Assembly: GCA_964511535.1 (NCBI GenBank)
Contig: CAZEFW010000014.1
Span: 1-64,000, forward strand
Source: CAZCFB01 sp964511535
Lineage (GTDB): Bacteria; Myxococcota_A; Polyangia; GCA-2747355; CAZCFB01
Direction of reading: 5' to 3'
DNA: 64,000 nt
Made by a program: the position numbers and the translations under genes. The notes beneath the pieces were generated by a model. The model worked only from the letters and a program-made list of their open reading frames with translations, made no database searches and had not been told where the DNA came from. Below, in pieces: positions 41,539 through 50,029 of the stretch (position 1 is its first letter; each line of letters starts with the position of its first letter).

Positions 41539-42369
41539 TCAGCGGAGCAGGGCCACGGGCCAGGGCTCCTGGCCCGCGGGATCCAGCGCCGACATGGCCG
41601 CGGGGAGCGCCTGCGGAGAGACCAGATCCAGGCGCCCGTCCAGGTCGAGCCGTCGGGCCAGGGCCACCAGGTCGAGCACCAGGTGGGGGTGCAGATCGCG
41701 CACCCATCGGGGGGTGGCCTGACCCGCCAACAGCGCGGTCAGCTCGGGGCGCAGCGTCGGGAGCGTGGGGGATACCAGCGAGGCCGAGGAGAGCTGCGGC
41801 GCGAGGGGGAGCCAGGCATCCATGGAGCGCTCGGTGGGGCAGAGGTCCAGCAGGTGGAGCCGCGGTGAGGGCAAGTCACCCGGGAGCTCGCCGGGGCGCT
41901 CCAGCGGCGCAGGCCGCAGGCCCATGCCCTGGAGCAAGGCCATGACCAGCGAGTCCTGCGCCAGGGGAGCGGGCAGCAGCACCATGTCGCCCGGGATCGC
42001 GCCGGCGAGCACGGCGGCCTGGTACACCGGGCCTGCCGCAGCCACGAGGGCCAGGGCGCCGGCGTGGTCCTCTGCCTCCTCCATGTCCAGCGCGGGGGCC
42101 AGGTGTTCTCCCGCCAGCTCCAGCTGGCCAGCGCACCCGCCAGGCTCGCCGGCGCTGCCGGGCCGAACCGGCGCCGCGCAGGCCAGGTGCAGGGTGGACC
42201 TGCACGGGCCGCAGGCGCCGCAGGGCAAGAACCCGCCGCAGAGGCGGCGCATGTCGTCCTCGTCCCGGGCCAGGAACACCGCGCCCGGCACCTCGGGCGA
42301 GGGGGCGCCCGCGTGCGCCTGCTCCACCTCGCGCAGCGAGGGCGCCGCGGCGATCACATCGAGCTTCAT
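41539..42369 (-). CDS. Degenerate medium-chain dehydrogenase-like protein
   Basis: A 276-residue protein. The region CGGFLPCGACGPCRSTLHLAC has the four-Cys spacing of the structural zinc site in zinc alcohol dehydrogenases. Further on, AAAGPVYQAAVLAGAIPGDMVLLPAP resembles the start of the MDR nucleotide domain, but the GxGxxG motif is not visible and the chain is about 70 residues shorter than normal. So it may be a zinc-binding remnant that no longer acts as a dehydrogenase, or a diverged paralogue. The stop of the KOW gene is downstream and both are on the minus strand. The fold assignment is tentative. Confidence 0.65.
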   Translation of the reverse strand: MKLDVIAAAPSLREVEQAHAGAPSPEVPGAVFLARDEDDMRRLCGGFLPCGACGPCRSTLHLACAAPVRPGSAGEPGGCAGQLELAGEHLAPALDMEEAEDHAGALALVAAAGPVYQAAVLAGAIPGDMVLLPAPLAQDSLVMALLQGMGLRPAPLERPGELPGDLPSPRLHLLDLCPTERSMDAWLPLAPQLSSASLVSPTLPTLRPELTALLAGQATPRWVRDLHPHLVLDLVALARRLDLDGRLDLVSPQALPAAMSALDPAGQEPWPVALLR

Positions 42370-42436
42370 GAAGGGGGGCTCCTGGACCGCTTACCGAAAT
42401 AGGCGTCTGCAGTAGGTTTGCAAACCGTTCGACGCT

Positions 42437-42874
42437 CTAGTTGTTCGGGTCCTCTTCGGTGGTGCTCACGACCTCCACCTCGTCGAGGCTCACCTCGTCG
42501 GTGGCGTCATGGCGTCCTTCGCCGTACTGCACCACGGGCTCCACCACCACGGCTTGCTCGTCAACGGGGGGCAGGGGGGTGCCCTGGTTCTCATCGTGGG
42601 TGCCCAGCTCGCCGGCGGCGGCGGCCTCGTCCTCTCCCGCTGATGAGACCACCAACTCATCTGCGCTCTGGATCTCCGCCGACCCGATCTCCTCGATGGG
42701 CTCCGCCTCGTAGGCGAGCTGCTCGTCGTAGCTCTCCACCGCGGCGGCCTGCTCTGCGGCCTGCTCCACGGGGGAATCTTCCTCAATGGCCTCCAGGCGA
42801 TCCATCTCGGCCTGGTTGGCCTGCACGCCGTTGAACCGATCCAGCGCGGCGCAAAGCTCCTCGTAAGGGATCAT
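42437..42874 (-). CDS. Acidic low-complexity hypothetical protein
   Basis: A 145-residue protein that begins MIPYEELCAALDRFNGVQANQAE with a short helical part and then becomes Glu/Ala/Asp-rich. No signal, membrane segment or family motif is evident. GGAAGAGACAGC precedes the ATG. It is followed downstream (minus strand) by the MDR-like protein gene but separated by 67 nt. An acidic disordered tail often mediates protein contacts; nothing more can be said. Confidence 0.7.
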   Translation of the reverse strand: MIPYEELCAALDRFNGVQANQAEMDRLEAIEEDSPVEQAAEQAAAVESYDEQLAYEAEPIEEIGSAEIQSADELVVSSAGEDEAAAAGELGTHDENQGTPLPPVDEQAVVVEPVVQYGEGRHDATDEVSLDEVEVVSTTEEDPNN

Positions 42875-42930
42875 GCTGTCTCTTCCTCCATGGTGCCTGT
42901 GGACTCCATAAACTACTGCCTCGGACCGCT

Positions 42931-43413
42931 CTAGTCCACAACCGGGTAGCGCAGGGTGTTCGGCTTGCCGTCGCGCAGCAACTTCACCGTCAGCTCCTTG
43001 ATGGTGGGGAGCTTCTCCCAGACCTTCATGAACTGATCCGGGCGCTCGATGGGCATGCCGTTGACGTCGATGATCACGTCCCCCGGCTTGATGGGGCCCG
43101 GGCCGCGGTAGGAGAGCATGCGCCAGCCGAAGAAGCGCCCCCGGTTGAAAGTGGCCTTGACCCGCAGCCGCGCGATGAACCGCTGGGGGCCGCGCTTGTG
43201 GAACTTCATCAGCACCGCGCGGGTGATGGCGTTCTCCGGCGTGGCCTCCGGGGCGGCGGGCTGGGTTGCCGTGGTCGGCTTGTTGTCCGCGGGTTGCGCG
43301 CGGGCAGGCTCGCCGGCGGCGGCCGCTGGCGCTGGATCCGGCTTGCGGGAAGCTGACGGGCCGCCGCAGGCCGCGGCCAGGAACACGGGGACGATGAGGG
43401 CCAGGTGTCGCAT
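42931..43413 (-). CDS. PDZ-domain lipoprotein (GspC-like C-terminal fold)
   Basis: A 160-residue lipoprotein with lipobox AAAC (about 13-16). An Ala/Pro/Thr linker (about 20-60) leads to a compact domain: VLMKFHKRGPQRFIARLRVKATF, then the PDZ core GPGPIKPGDVIIDVNGMPIERPDQFMKVWEKL and LTVKLLRDGKPNTLRY. The Ile-Lys-Pro-Gly-Asp-Val-Ile and Asn-Gly-x-Pro-Ile motifs are characteristic of PDZ and of the C-terminal PDZ/HR parts of type II secretion GspC. It begins 1 nt after tmk ends and is likely co-transcribed. The partner is unknown. Confidence 0.88.
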   Translation of the reverse strand: MRHLALIVPVFLAAACGGPSASRKPDPAPAAAAGEPARAQPADNKPTTATQPAAPEATPENAITRAVLMKFHKRGPQRFIARLRVKATFNRGRFFGWRMLSYRGPGPIKPGDVIIDVNGMPIERPDQFMKVWEKLPTIKELTVKLLRDGKPNTLRYPVVD

Positions 43414-43414
43414 G

Positions 43415-44146
43415 TCACTCCTTGCGCCCCGCCGCGTGGCGGAGCAGGGCGCCCACCAGGGCGCGCAGACGTAGGTGGATCTCCTCGACGGTGAGGGCGC
43501 CGTCTACCACGGCCCAGGCGGGGTCCCGCCCGAGATCCGCGGCGTGTGCGCGCGCCGGCCGGTCAGGGTGGAGGCGCCAGCCGACGCCGTCCGGTTCCAG
43601 CGCCCATGAGCCGCTCTGCTCCGTGCGGCCGAAGAGCCGATCGTAGGTCGCGGCCACCTTCATCTGGGTCTCGTCGGCGTCGAAAAGCTCCTCGGCCTCA
43701 CCGCGGGTCTGGCGCCGCTGGTGCGCCACCTCCGGCTCCACCCGCAGGTAGATGGTCAGGTCGGGCTCCAGCGCCATCCGGTTGGCCTCGGCCACCCAGC
43801 CGGCCTCCAGGTCCACCGACTGGTAAGCCAGAGAGCTGTAGACATATCGGTCGCTGATCACGTGCTCACCCCTGGCCAGGCAGGGCTGGATCTCCCGCCG
43901 CAGGTGGTCCACCCGGTCGGCGGCGAACAGCAGCGCCACCACGGCCGAGTCCACCGGGCCGCCCAGCTCCCGCCGCAGCGCCTTGCGGATCAGCTTGCCC
44001 ACCGGCAGCCCGGACGGCTCACAGGTCAGGTGGGCGCCCTGGCCCTGGCCGTCGTCTGCGAGCCACCGCTGCAACAGCTCCCCCTGGGTGGAGGTGCCTG
44101 CGCCGTCGATGCCTTCGAGGGTGATGAACAGGGCGCGCGGTCTCAT
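43415..44146 (-). CDS. tmk: Thymidylate kinase with Thr in place of P-loop Lys
   Basis: A 243-residue dTMP kinase, phosphorylating dTMP to dTDP. The Walker A segment reads LEGIDGAGTSTQ: the Lys normally found before Ser/Thr-Thr is Thr. Other landmarks are kept: CEPSGLPVGKLIRK (the DRY-like/Arg loop region), RYVYSSLAYQS with the DR-Y motif (SDRYVYSS) and a lid region (RRQTRGEAEELFD). The P-loop change may be a lineage variant of this family or mark altered activity. Either ATG 44146 or GTG 44152 could start it; the latter touches the previous stop. Confidence 0.9.
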   Translation of the reverse strand: MRPRALFITLEGIDGAGTSTQGELLQRWLADDGQGQGAHLTCEPSGLPVGKLIRKALRRELGGPVDSAVVALLFAADRVDHLRREIQPCLARGEHVISDRYVYSSLAYQSVDLEAGWVAEANRMALEPDLTIYLRVEPEVAHQRRQTRGEAEELFDADETQMKVAATYDRLFGRTEQSGSWALEPDGVGWRLHPDRPARAHAADLGRDPAWAVVDGALTVEEIHLRLRALVGALLRHAAGRKE

Positions 44147-44152
44147 GGGCAC

Positions 44153-45781
44153 TCAGTTAACCACGCGCCGGCGCACCAGGGCCAGCCCCACCACGAGGCC
44201 CAGGGCAACGGCCAGGCCGACGCCCCCGGTGACGAACAGGCGTGACCGCTGGCGGCCCCGCGCCCGCTCCAGCTCGCGGGCTGCCTGCTGGTGGTTCGGC
44301 GCCATGGCCAGGGCCTGGTTCAGTGCCGTGCGCCGGGCCTCGCTGTCCTGCGGGGCTTGCAGCGCCTCCACCACCAGCCGGCGCGCGCGGGCCTGCGAGA
44401 CGAACTCGGCCTTCGGCCCGAGGTGAATCGCCTTGGTCAGCAGCAGGAGGGCCTCCCGGGTCGCCTCTGGCTTGCGGGTGGCCAGCAGATCCTCCGCCCG
44501 CCGGTGGTAGAACGGCGCCATCTCGTGACGGCGCGGGTGAAACGGCGCGGCGGCCAGGATCAGATCGAAGGTCTCCAGCGCCTGCTGCAGCTTGCCCGCG
44601 CTGGCCCGGGCGAGGGCGGCCTTCAGCTCCCGGGCGCGCGCCATGTCCAGGGCCTTGTCCTGGGCCGCGAAGAGCCGCTCGGCCAGGTGTCGCGGCTCGT
44701 TTTCGGCCATCAGCCGGCGCCGGGCGTCCTCGGTGCGGCGGCCCAGGGCGCGGGCCAGGCGGTCGGCCAGGGCGTGGGTGGCCAGCTGCTGGTAGGTGTA
44801 ATAGACCGTGCGCGCGCGCTCTGTCTTGCGGCCTCCCACCAGCTTGAGCTTGCGCTTCTGCGCCCGCGGCGGGCGGCCGCTGACGTAGCGCAGCATGGCC
44901 CAGCGAGCGGCCCGGCGCACCTGCTCCACTGCGTGATCGGTGTGATCCAGCACCGCGCCCACCGCGGATGTCCCCCGCACCTCGCCGTAGGCGTGCAGCA
45001 GCTCTGCCTTGAGCTCCGGCCCGGCCAGCTTCAGCACCCGGCCCGGGCGGGTCCAGTTCATGCGGTCCATCTGGTAACTGGCGTAGCGCTTCATCTTGAA
45101 GGCCAGCTCGTCGCGCAGGTTGCGAACGCGCACCAGGCCGGGCACCGCGCCGAGGCCCATGCCGCGGATGCGCGCCCCACACTCATCGCGGAACGCGCCC
45201 CTGTGGCGGTAGCCGAACCGGACCAGCGAGACCGCGGCGTCCGGGTGGCCGGAGCCGGCCGTGGCCCGGAGCAGCGCCACCGTGAGCAGGCACTCGCGCA
45301 GGGCAGGGCGCAGCGCCTCGCTCAGGCCGTCCTCCCGGGTGCTCAGCAGCGCGTCCAGCCAGTCCAGGTCCTTGACCCGCGCCGGCTTGGTGAACCGGCC
45401 CTTGCCGTCGGGGACCGCAGCGCCGATGGAGCGCAGCACGTTCTTCATGTCCGCCACCGGCACCTTGACCTCCCGGTGCAGCCACCTGTGCAGGGTCGGA
45501 GCGTCAGCCGGAGCGGCCTGCATCAGCCGCTCCACCATGGCCTTGCGCTCCTCGACCTTGCTGGAGCCGAGGGCGGCCTCGATGGTCTTGAGCTTCAGGC
45601 CAGCGAGCCGGGTGGCCGGGGTGAGCAGGTCCTCGCTGGCCCTTGGGCCGGGGGCCGCGGCGGCCGGCTCCTTGCCGCCCTTGGCAGGGGCGCTGCCGCT
45701 GTCCGTCCCGGCGTCATCGTCGGAGCAGGCAGGCGCAGTCCAGCACAGGACGAGGGCCACCATGACGACCACGCAACGCAT
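44153..45781 (-). CDS. Exported HEAT/TPR-like lipoprotein with C-terminal membrane helix
   Basis: A 542-residue protein. The signal ends APAC-SDDD (about 16-19), consistent with lipidation. An acidic/Ala linker follows, then a long helical region with HEAT- and TPR-like pairs (LRPALRECLLTVALLRATAG, FRDECGARIRGMGLGAVPGLVRV, LKAALARASAGKLQQALETFD, AFYHRRAEDLL). A single membrane helix near the C-terminus (about 512-535, LFVTGGVGLAVALGLVVGLAL) is unusual for a lipoprotein. The mixture of an N-terminal lipid anchor and a C-terminal helix could span two membranes or indicate that the lipobox is not used. Adjacent to tmk. Confidence 0.82.
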   Translation of the reverse strand: MRCVVVMVALVLCWTAPACSDDDAGTDSGSAPAKGGKEPAAAAPGPRASEDLLTPATRLAGLKLKTIEAALGSSKVEERKAMVERLMQAAPADAPTLHRWLHREVKVPVADMKNVLRSIGAAVPDGKGRFTKPARVKDLDWLDALLSTREDGLSEALRPALRECLLTVALLRATAGSGHPDAAVSLVRFGYRHRGAFRDECGARIRGMGLGAVPGLVRVRNLRDELAFKMKRYASYQMDRMNWTRPGRVLKLAGPELKAELLHAYGEVRGTSAVGAVLDHTDHAVEQVRRAARWAMLRYVSGRPPRAQKRKLKLVGGRKTERARTVYYTYQQLATHALADRLARALGRRTEDARRRLMAENEPRHLAERLFAAQDKALDMARARELKAALARASAGKLQQALETFDLILAAAPFHPRRHEMAPFYHRRAEDLLATRKPEATREALLLLTKAIHLGPKAEFVSQARARRLVVEALQAPQDSEARRTALNQALAMAPNHQQAARELERARGRQRSRLFVTGGVGLAVALGLVVGLALVRRRVVN

Positions 45782-45826
45782 GGCCTCAGCGATATCAGAG
45801 GGGGGTGATTATGTCTAATTTTTGGG

Positions 45827-45842
45827 GACGGTGGCCACCGTC
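45827..45842. repeat. Perfect 16-bp palindrome after the PilZ gene
   Basis: GACGGTGGCCACCGTC is an exact palindrome 4 nt beyond the PilZ gene's stop (minus strand). TTTTTGG on its left resembles a REP-type element. It may stall polymerase; no clear T-run follows on the minus strand. Confidence 0.5.
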
Positions 45843-45846
45843 TCCG

Positions 45847-46230
45847 TCAATGCACGGTGGCCGTCGGCTCGACCATCAGGTCGAGGGATCCTTCCAGGCG
45901 CTCCAGGCCGTCGTCGGCGAAGCTGCAGAACCGCGCGCCCACGCCGTAGAGCCGCTTGCGCGCGCCCTCCTCGGCGAAGTGCAGGTAGTAGTGGTTCTTC
46001 ACCTGGGCGCGGGCGGTGATGCCCCCGAGGGCGCCGGGGGGCGTGAAGTGGATCTCGATCTCGGTACCAAGGGGCAGGAGGCGATGGGTCTCGAGCATGA
46101 TGCCGCCGCGGGAGATGTTGCGGGCGACGCACTGGGTGAAGCCGTGCACCGCGGACTCCACCTCCACGGTGAAGATGGTCTCCATGCGCAGGCTTCCGCG
46201 GCGGTCTTTGATCGGGTTGGGCAGGTTCAT
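45847..46230 (-). CDS. PilZ-domain protein
   Basis: A 127-residue protein started at ATG 46230. It carries the PilZ core: KDRRGSLRMETIFTVEV (the RxxxR-type c-di-GMP motif near the start), AVHGFTQCVARNISRGGIMLET (DxSxxG-like, here NISRGG), and GTEIEIHFTPPGALGGI. PilZ domains bind cyclic di-GMP and control motility, adhesion or polysaccharide export. The NxSxxG form is within family variation. It is divergent from miaB. AGGAGG lies 12 nt upstream, slightly far. Confidence 0.88.
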   Translation of the reverse strand: MNLPNPIKDRRGSLRMETIFTVEVESAVHGFTQCVARNISRGGIMLETHRLLPLGTEIEIHFTPPGALGGITARAQVKNHYYLHFAEEGARKRLYGVGARFCSFADDGLERLEGSLDLMVEPTATVH

Positions 46231-46336
46231 CGGGTGACTCGGCCTCCTGTGAGCGTTGATTGTCACCGGGTATTCAAATGAAGTCAAAAAACCTACATTT
46301 GTACACCTGGTGGAGAATCCCAGGTGTGACATAGTG

Positions 46337-47710
46337 ATGAGCGTCGAGACCGGCAGGGATTCCGTGACCAGCAAACGCGTTTTCATCCGCACGTTCGGAT
46401 GCCAGATGAACGTCCACGACAGCCAGCGCATGCAGGAGGTGCTGAGCGCGGTTGGGTACGCCGTGACCGACGAGCCCGAGGACGCGGATCTGATCCTGAT
46501 CAACACCTGCACCGTGCGGGAGAAGTCCAGGGTCAAGGTCCTGTCGGCCATCGGTCGGTTCGCGCGCCTCAAGGACCAGCGCCCTGACATGGTGCTCGGC
46601 GTCACCGGCTGCGTGGCGCAGCAGGAGGGGCAGCGGCTGCTGGACCGCGCTCCGGACCTGGACCTGGTTATGAGCCCGGACCATATCGCGACCCTGCCCG
46701 AGTTGGTGGAGCACGCCCGGGAAGGGCAGCGTACGGTGCAGGTGGGCTTCGCCGAGGTGGAGAACTACCGCTTCTTGCAGGCCTCGGAGCAGGGAGAGTC
46801 AGGGCCTGCCCACGGGCCCACCGCCCTGGTGACGATCCAGAAGGGGTGCGACAACCACTGCGCCTACTGCATCGTGCCCTCGGTGCGCGGCCCCGAGGCG
46901 AGCCGCGCGGCCGCCGAGGTGGTGAGCGAGGTCCAGGCCCTGGTGGACTCCGGGGTGCGGGAGGTGACCCTCATCGGGCAGAATGTCAACTCCTACCACG
47001 GCGGGGAGGAGCCGGATCCGGTGGACTTCGTCGGCCTGCTGACCCGCGTGGACGCGGTGTCGGGCCTGGACCGGATCCGCTTCACCACCAGCCACCCGAA
47101 GGATTTCAGCCCGGAGCTGGCCCGCTGCTTCGCCACCCTGGAGCGCCTGTGCCCCTGGCTGCACCTGCCGGTGCAGTCCGGCTCCAGCCATGTGCTCGAG
47201 CTCATGCGCCGGGGGTACAGTCGCGAACACTACCTGGAGCTGATGGCCATGGTGCGCGAGCAGTGCCCGGACATCTGCGTGGGCACCGACCTGATCGTGG
47301 GCTTCCCTGGTGAGCGAGAGCGAGATTTTCTGGACACCGTGGATTTAATCGAACGAATTCAGTTCGATTATGCTTATTCCTTCAAGTATTCCATCCGGCC
47401 CGGAACGCCAGCGGAGCAGCTGGGCGACACTGTCCCCGAGCAAGAAAAGGCGCGCCGTCTCAGGCACCTGCAGGCGGTTCAGGAGAAGATAACCGAGCAA
47501 CGGCTGGCGCGCTGGCAGGGCAAGGACCTGAAGGTGCTCGTGCAGGGGCCGAGCCGCAAGGGTACGGCTCAACTCTGCGGCCGGGGGCCCGGGAATCAGG
47601 TGGTAAATTTCCCGGCCGAGGGGAGCGATGCCGCCCGGGGCGATCTGGTCCGTCTGCGCATCGTCAAGGCGCGGCGCCACTCGCTGCTGGGCGAAGTGAT
47701 GGCGCCTTGA
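46337..47710 (+). CDS. miaB: tRNA-2-methylthio-N6-dimethylallyladenosine synthase MiaB
   Basis: A 457-residue methylthiotransferase. The N-terminal UPF0004 domain carries three Cys for one iron-sulfur cluster (TFGCQMN, NTCTVREKS, VTGCVAQQEG). The radical-SAM motif CDNHCAYC gives the second cluster, followed by GPEASRAAAEVV and LIGQNVNSYHG. The C-terminal TRAM domain ends LLGEVMAP. It methylthiolates i6A37 of tRNAs, the modification whose precursor is made by MiaA (encoded 6 kb away in this window). ATG 46337 is taken; a frame up to 46256 would add an uncertain 27 residues. Confidence 0.95.
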   Translation: MSVETGRDSVTSKRVFIRTFGCQMNVHDSQRMQEVLSAVGYAVTDEPEDADLILINTCTVREKSRVKVLSAIGRFARLKDQRPDMVLGVTGCVAQQEGQRLLDRAPDLDLVMSPDHIATLPELVEHAREGQRTVQVGFAEVENYRFLQASEQGESGPAHGPTALVTIQKGCDNHCAYCIVPSVRGPEASRAAAEVVSEVQALVDSGVREVTLIGQNVNSYHGGEEPDPVDFVGLLTRVDAVSGLDRIRFTTSHPKDFSPELARCFATLERLCPWLHLPVQSGSSHVLELMRRGYSREHYLELMAMVREQCPDICVGTDLIVGFPGERERDFLDTVDLIERIQFDYAYSFKYSIRPGTPAEQLGDTVPEQEKARRLRHLQAVQEKITEQRLARWQGKDLKVLVQGPSRKGTAQLCGRGPGNQVVNFPAEGSDAARGDLVRLRIVKARRHSLLGEVMAP

Positions 47711-48099
47711 GCAGGGTCGCTGCCTGGGCGCCGGTGGCCGCCATGGCGGCGCTCATCTTCGGCCTGTCCTCCATCCCGGGCGACCGGCTCACCCTGCATG
47801 TCTTCGACCGGCAGGACCTGGTGGCTCACGCCCTGGTCTTCGGGATCCTGGCCTACCTCATTTGCCGCGCCCTGACCCGGGAGGTGCCCTGGAGCCCGGC
47901 GGCGCGGGCCGGCGTGGCGCTGCTGGCGGCCGGGCTGTACGGGATCTCGGACGAGCTGCACCAGGCCCTGGTTCCATTCCGCCACCCGGACTGGCGGGAC
48001 GCCCTGGCGGACCTGGCCGGCGCGGCGCTCGGCGCCGGCGCGTGGCGGATCCAGCACGCGCGCAGCCAGGGGCGGACCTCAAAAGCGAGAGAGCGATGA
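47707..48099 (+). CDS. VanZ-like membrane protein
   Basis: A 130-residue protein starting at TTG 47707, overlapping the miaB stop. It has three or four membrane segments. The pattern ALIFGLSSIPG, LVAHALVFGILAYL, LLAAGLYGISDELHQALVPFRHPDWRDALADLAGAALG matches the VanZ-like family, including the GISDExxQxxxPxRxxxxxDxxAxxxG signature. VanZ relatives are associated with envelope or glycopeptide phenotypes, but function is not established. Its stop overlaps the next gene's start. Confidence 0.9.
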   Translation: MSRVAAWAPVAAMAALIFGLSSIPGDRLTLHVFDRQDLVAHALVFGILAYLICRALTREVPWSPAARAGVALLAAGLYGISDELHQALVPFRHPDWRDALADLAGAALGAGAWRIQHARSQGRTSKARER

Positions 48100-48635
48100 T
48101 CAAGAGCTATGGCGAAATACAGCCCCGGCTGGGCGAGCGGGTGTTCGTGGCAGACAGCGCGCTGGTGATGGGGGAGGTGAGCCTGGGGGAGGGCAGCTCC
48201 ATCTGGTACGGCGCCGTGGTGCGCGGGGACGTCAACCGGATCACCATCGGCAGCGGCACCAACATACAGGACCTGACCATGGTCCACGTGACCCGGCAGC
48301 GGCACCCCGCGGTGATCGGGCAGCAGGTCACGGTGGGGCACCGCGCGGTGATCCACGGCTGCTCCGTGGCCGACCGGTGCCTGGTGGGCATCGGCGCCAT
48401 CGTCCTGGATGGCGTGGAGGTCGGCGAGGAGTGCGTGGTGGCCGCTGGCAGCCTGCTGCCGCCGGGAAAGGTGTACCCCCCGCGATCGCTGATCATGGGC
48501 AGCCCCGCTGTTGTGAAGGGCGAGGTTAGCGACGAGGAGGTGGCGTGGGTTCTGGCTTCAGCGCGGCACTACCAGGAGCTGGCTGCGGCGCATGACAAAG
48601 AAAACAAAAAACAAGAACCAAGAAACGAGAAATGA
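48096..48635 (+). CDS. Gamma-class carbonic anhydrase/YrdA-like hexapeptide protein
   Basis: A 179-residue left-handed beta-helix protein. Hexapeptide turns run from VFVADSALVMGEVSLGEGSSIWYGAVVRGD to GEECVVAAGSLLPPG. The three zinc-ligand His of the family are visible in MVHVTRQ, VGHRAVIHGC. The usual family members hydrate CO2 or are unassigned cytosolic proteins. The last 16 residues (HDKENKKQEPRNEK) are encoded by an AAACAAG-like heptamer tract, so the real protein may once have ended earlier. It overlaps the VanZ-like gene by 4 nt. Confidence 0.93.
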   Translation: MIKSYGEIQPRLGERVFVADSALVMGEVSLGEGSSIWYGAVVRGDVNRITIGSGTNIQDLTMVHVTRQRHPAVIGQQVTVGHRAVIHGCSVADRCLVGIGAIVLDGVEVGEECVVAAGSLLPPGKVYPPRSLIMGSPAVVKGEVSDEEVAWVLASARHYQELAAAHDKENKKQEPRNEK

Positions 48636-48652
48636 AAAAGGTTGAGGGGGGA
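48590..48652 (+). repeat. Heptamer-like A-rich tract at the 3' end of the carbonic anhydrase gene
   Basis: The sequence from about 48595 to 48645 can be read as 7-nt units close to AAACAAG (AAAGAAA, ACAAAAA, ACAAGAA, CCAAGAA, ACGAGAA). It runs through the stop codon. Confidence 0.45.
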
Positions 48653-48655
48653 CCG

Positions 48656-50029
48656 CTAGCGCTTTGGGCGGCGCTTCTTTGATTTGATCTTCTTGCGGTT
48701 CTTGCGGCGCCTGAGCCAGAGGCGCAGGGGGACTCCGTCGAAGCCGAAGGTCTTGCGCAGGCTGTTGAGGATGTAGTTCTGGTAGCTCTCGGCGAAGCCC
48801 TTCTTGCTGCTGACGCTCAGGATGAAGGTGGGCGGCCGGGTCTCGGGCTGGGTCATGTAGAACAGCCGGATCGGCCGGCCCCGCACGTTGGGCGGGGTGT
48901 GGGCGGCGGTGGTGTCTTCGAGGAAGCGGTTCAGGTCGGCGGTGGAGATGCGGCGGCCAGACTCGCGGTGGATGCGCGCCACGGTGGGCAGCAGCCTGGC
49001 CACGCCCTGGCCGGTGCGCGAGGAGATGAAGTGCAGCGGCGCGTAGGGCACGAAGCGGAGCTGGTCCTGCACGTCCTGGGTCAGCCGGCGCTTCTCCGGT
49101 CCGACCGGGGACGGCAGCGTGTCGCTCTTGGAGAAGATCAGCACCAGGCCCTTGCCAGTATCATGGGCCAGGGCGGCCAGCTTGGCGTCCTGCTCCACCA
49201 CGCCCTCGGCGGGATCCAGCATCAGGCAGGTCACGTCAGCCTCGGTGATCCGGCGCAGGGCGCGCAGCACCGCGTAGCGCTCCATGCCCGGCTCCACCGA
49301 TCGCTTGCGGCGCACGCCGGCGGTGTCGATGACCGTGAAGACGGTGCCCGATCGGGTGGTGATCTCGATATCCACCGGATCCCGGGTGGTGCCAGGGCGG
49401 TCTGACACGATGCTCCGCTCGGCGCCGGCCAGGTAGTTCAGCAGGCTCGATTTGCCCACGTTGGGCCGGCCCACCAGGGCGATGCGTATGGGGGCCTCTT
49501 CGTCGGCTTCTGCTTCGGCCACAGGGGCGCTCACCGGGAGGGTGTCCACCAGCGCCTGCTGCAGCTCCTCCATGCCGGAGCCGTGGGCGGCGGAGATGTG
49601 GAGCAGCTCGGGCACGCCCAGGGCGTGAAGCTCGGCAGCCTCCGCGGCCTGGGTCGGGCCGTCCACCTTGTTCGCGGCGTGCAGGACAGGGCGCCCGGTG
49701 CGGCGCAGGGTCTCCACCACCAGCCGGTCGCCCTCGGTGAGCCCCTCCTTGGCGTCCATGAGCACCAGCACCAGATCCGCCTCCTCCACTGCGTAGCGGG
49801 TCTGCTGCAGGATGTCCGCGTCGAGCCCCGCCTCGGCCTCGGGATCAAACCCGCCAGTATCCACCAGGGTGACCTGGCGTTCGAGGATGGTGGCGATGCC
49901 GTATCGGCGGTCGCGGGTCACGCCGGGGCGATCCTCCACGATGGCGTCCCGGCGCCGGAGCAGGCGGTTGAACAGGGTGGACTTGCCCACGTTGGGCCGG
50001 CCCACGATGGCTACCATCGGGATCCTCAT
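48656..50029 (-). CDS. der: GTPase Der (EngA)
   Basis: A 457-residue GTPase with two tandem G domains and a C-terminal KH-like domain. G1 of domain one is VGRPNVGKSTLFN, G3 DTGG, G4 NKVDG. The second domain has VGRPNVGKSSLLN, DTAGVRRK and FSKSD in place of NKxD. Der is required for 50S subunit assembly. The second-domain G4 reads SKSD rather than the common NKxD, a modest change in guanine-specificity residues. The C-terminus is very basic. The ATG overlaps the end of era by 4 nt. Confidence 0.95.
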   Translation of the reverse strand: MRIPMVAIVGRPNVGKSTLFNRLLRRRDAIVEDRPGVTRDRRYGIATILERQVTLVDTGGFDPEAEAGLDADILQQTRYAVEEADLVLVLMDAKEGLTEGDRLVVETLRRTGRPVLHAANKVDGPTQAAEAAELHALGVPELLHISAAHGSGMEELQQALVDTLPVSAPVAEAEADEEAPIRIALVGRPNVGKSSLLNYLAGAERSIVSDRPGTTRDPVDIEITTRSGTVFTVIDTAGVRRKRSVEPGMERYAVLRALRRITEADVTCLMLDPAEGVVEQDAKLAALAHDTGKGLVLIFSKSDTLPSPVGPEKRRLTQDVQDQLRFVPYAPLHFISSRTGQGVARLLPTVARIHRESGRRISTADLNRFLEDTTAAHTPPNVRGRPIRLFYMTQPETRPPTFILSVSSKKGFAESYQNYILNSLRKTFGFDGVPLRLWLRRRKNRKKIKSKKRRPKR

